In this document: in pieces, positions 63,554 to 64,000 of the stretch
Position numbering within the stretch: position 1 is the first letter of the stretch
Layout of the letters: each line of letters starts with the position of its first letter
Assembly (NCBI RefSeq): GCF_009674565.1
Contig: NZ_WKJL01000009.1
Span: 62,001-126,000, forward strand
DNA: 64,000 nt
From: Duganella aquatilis
GTDB taxonomy: Bacteria > Pseudomonadota > Gammaproteobacteria > Burkholderiales > Burkholderiaceae_D
Direction: 5' to 3'
Notes under the pieces: generated by a model
What the model saw: only the letters and a program-made list of their open reading frames with translations
The model's database searches: none
What the model was told of the DNA's origin: nothing
Made by a program: the position numbers and the translations under genes

Positions 63554-64000
63554 GAGTTACCCAAGGCGGTAGACGCCTGCAATTCTACATCACGGCCGTG
63601 GCCGGACACAGTCAAAAACACATTCAGGTCCGGCGGCGGCAGCACGCCTTCGGCTTTTTCCGGCCATTCGACGATGCAGACGTTATCGCCGTTGAAGTCT
63701 TCGCGGAAGCCGGCGTCGAGGAATTCCTCCGGGCTGCCCATACGGTACAGGTCGAAGTGGATCACGCTGACGGCGCGGCCGTCGAGCTGGATGCTGTACG
63801 GTTCGGACAGCGTGTAGGTCGGGCTCTTGACGGTGCCGACGTGGCCCGCCGCGTGCAGCAGCGCGCGGGTGAGGGCGGTTTTGCCGGCGCCCAGGTCGCC
63901 GTGCAGGTGGATCGCCAGGCCGGGCGCCAGGGCGCGCGCCAGCGCCGCACCCAGGGCGGCGGTGCCTTCTTCGTCGTGGAGGTGGGCTGTGAAGTGCTGC
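63517..64000 (-). CDS. tsaE: tRNA threonylcarbamoyladenosine biosynthesis ATPase TsaE (5' truncated by window end)
   Basis: The frame is open to the window edge, so the first residues are missing. TsaE is the small ATPase that helps TsaB-TsaD attach threonylcarbamoyl to A37 of tRNAs reading ANN codons. The P-loop GDLGAGKTALTRALL is visible, followed by VKSPTYTL and IHFDLYRMGSPEEF, and the C-terminal ICIVEWPEKA-like segment reads VCIVEWPEKAEG. The true start is probably a few residues beyond the edge. Its stop lies 37 bases inside amiC. Confidence 0.92.
   Translation of the reverse strand, partial: QHFTAHLHDEEGTAALGAALARALAPGLAIHLHGDLGAGKTALTRALLHAAGHVGTVKSPTYTLSEPYSIQLDGRAVSVIHFDLYRMGSPEEFLDAGFREDFNGDNVCIVEWPEKAEGVLPPPDLNVFLTVSGHGRDVELQASTALGNSCLQRLKFAPNM

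Noticed and set aside
63762..63950. A 62-residue minus-strand frame within tsaE
   Set aside because: It is out of phase with the P-loop frame GDLGAGKT, which continues to the window edge and is the true tsaE.
1..64000. CRISPR arrays, insertion sequences and prophage genes
   Set aside because: I found no regularly spaced direct repeats and no transposase, integrase or phage structural gene. The two long palindromes are single-copy hairpins, not arrays.

Overview
This window is a chromosomal segment from a high-GC betaproteobacterium, most likely Oxalobacteraceae of the Massilia / Duganella / Pseudoduganella type. That placement is inference. It rests on the conserved block phoH-ybeY-corC-lnt-glyQ-glyS-gmhB-plsC, the block yqgE-ruvX-pyrR-pyrB-pyrC'-plsC, a PEP-CTERM protein, a carbohydrate TonB receptor cluster, and two palindromic repeats bounded by CCGGGGTCAG. 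No search could be run.

Layout. 1-8 kb: the 3' end of a CheA-type hybrid kinase, a photolyase, then the plus-strand operon yqgE-ruvX-pyrR-pyrB-pyrC'-plsC and a convergent apaH. 8-15.2 kb: envelope polysaccharide and LPS genes (rfbB, rfbA, a WecA-like transferase, a phosphomannomutase, waaC, waaA). 15.2-26.1 kb: a long minus-strand block of housekeeping genes, with a secreted M28 peptidase at its end. 26.2-31.9 kb: small unknown proteins, an HDOD/sensor-kinase pair, a PEP-CTERM protein, and a ChaN lipoprotein coupled to a thioredoxin-like gene.

32-37 kb: two MFS transporters, a secreted aldose epimerase and a LacI regulator. 37-41.4 kb: a minus-strand 4-hydroxyproline catabolic operon (2-epimerase plus a three-part D-hydroxyproline dehydrogenase), divergent from a PAS-AraC regulator. 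41.4-50.6 kb: a MASE1-GGDEF diguanylate cyclase and a glycan-use operon (TonB receptor, GH105/88, DUF2264, GH35). These fit uptake and degradation of a galactose- and uronate-containing plant polymer such as rhamnogalacturonan I or arabinogalactan.

50.9-54.9 kb is accessory DNA. It holds a PIN-toxin module whose antitoxin is internally duplicated, an M74-like murein peptidase, and an orphan type VI secretion cargo cassette (PAAR protein, DUF2515-like protein, small exported protein) lying against the 3' end of a tRNA-Met. 55-64 kb returns to core genes: VOC protein, miaA, mutL, a periplasmic cyclophilin, dedA, an alpha-carbonic anhydrase with a coiled-coil extension, a mutarotase, amiC and the partial tsaE.

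The best leads for something new are the CCGGGGTCAG palindromes (10.1 and 26.6 kb), the orphan PAAR cassette beside the tRNA, the duplicated antitoxin, the PAS-AraC hydroxyproline switch, and the inverted repeats around the sugar-uptake genes.
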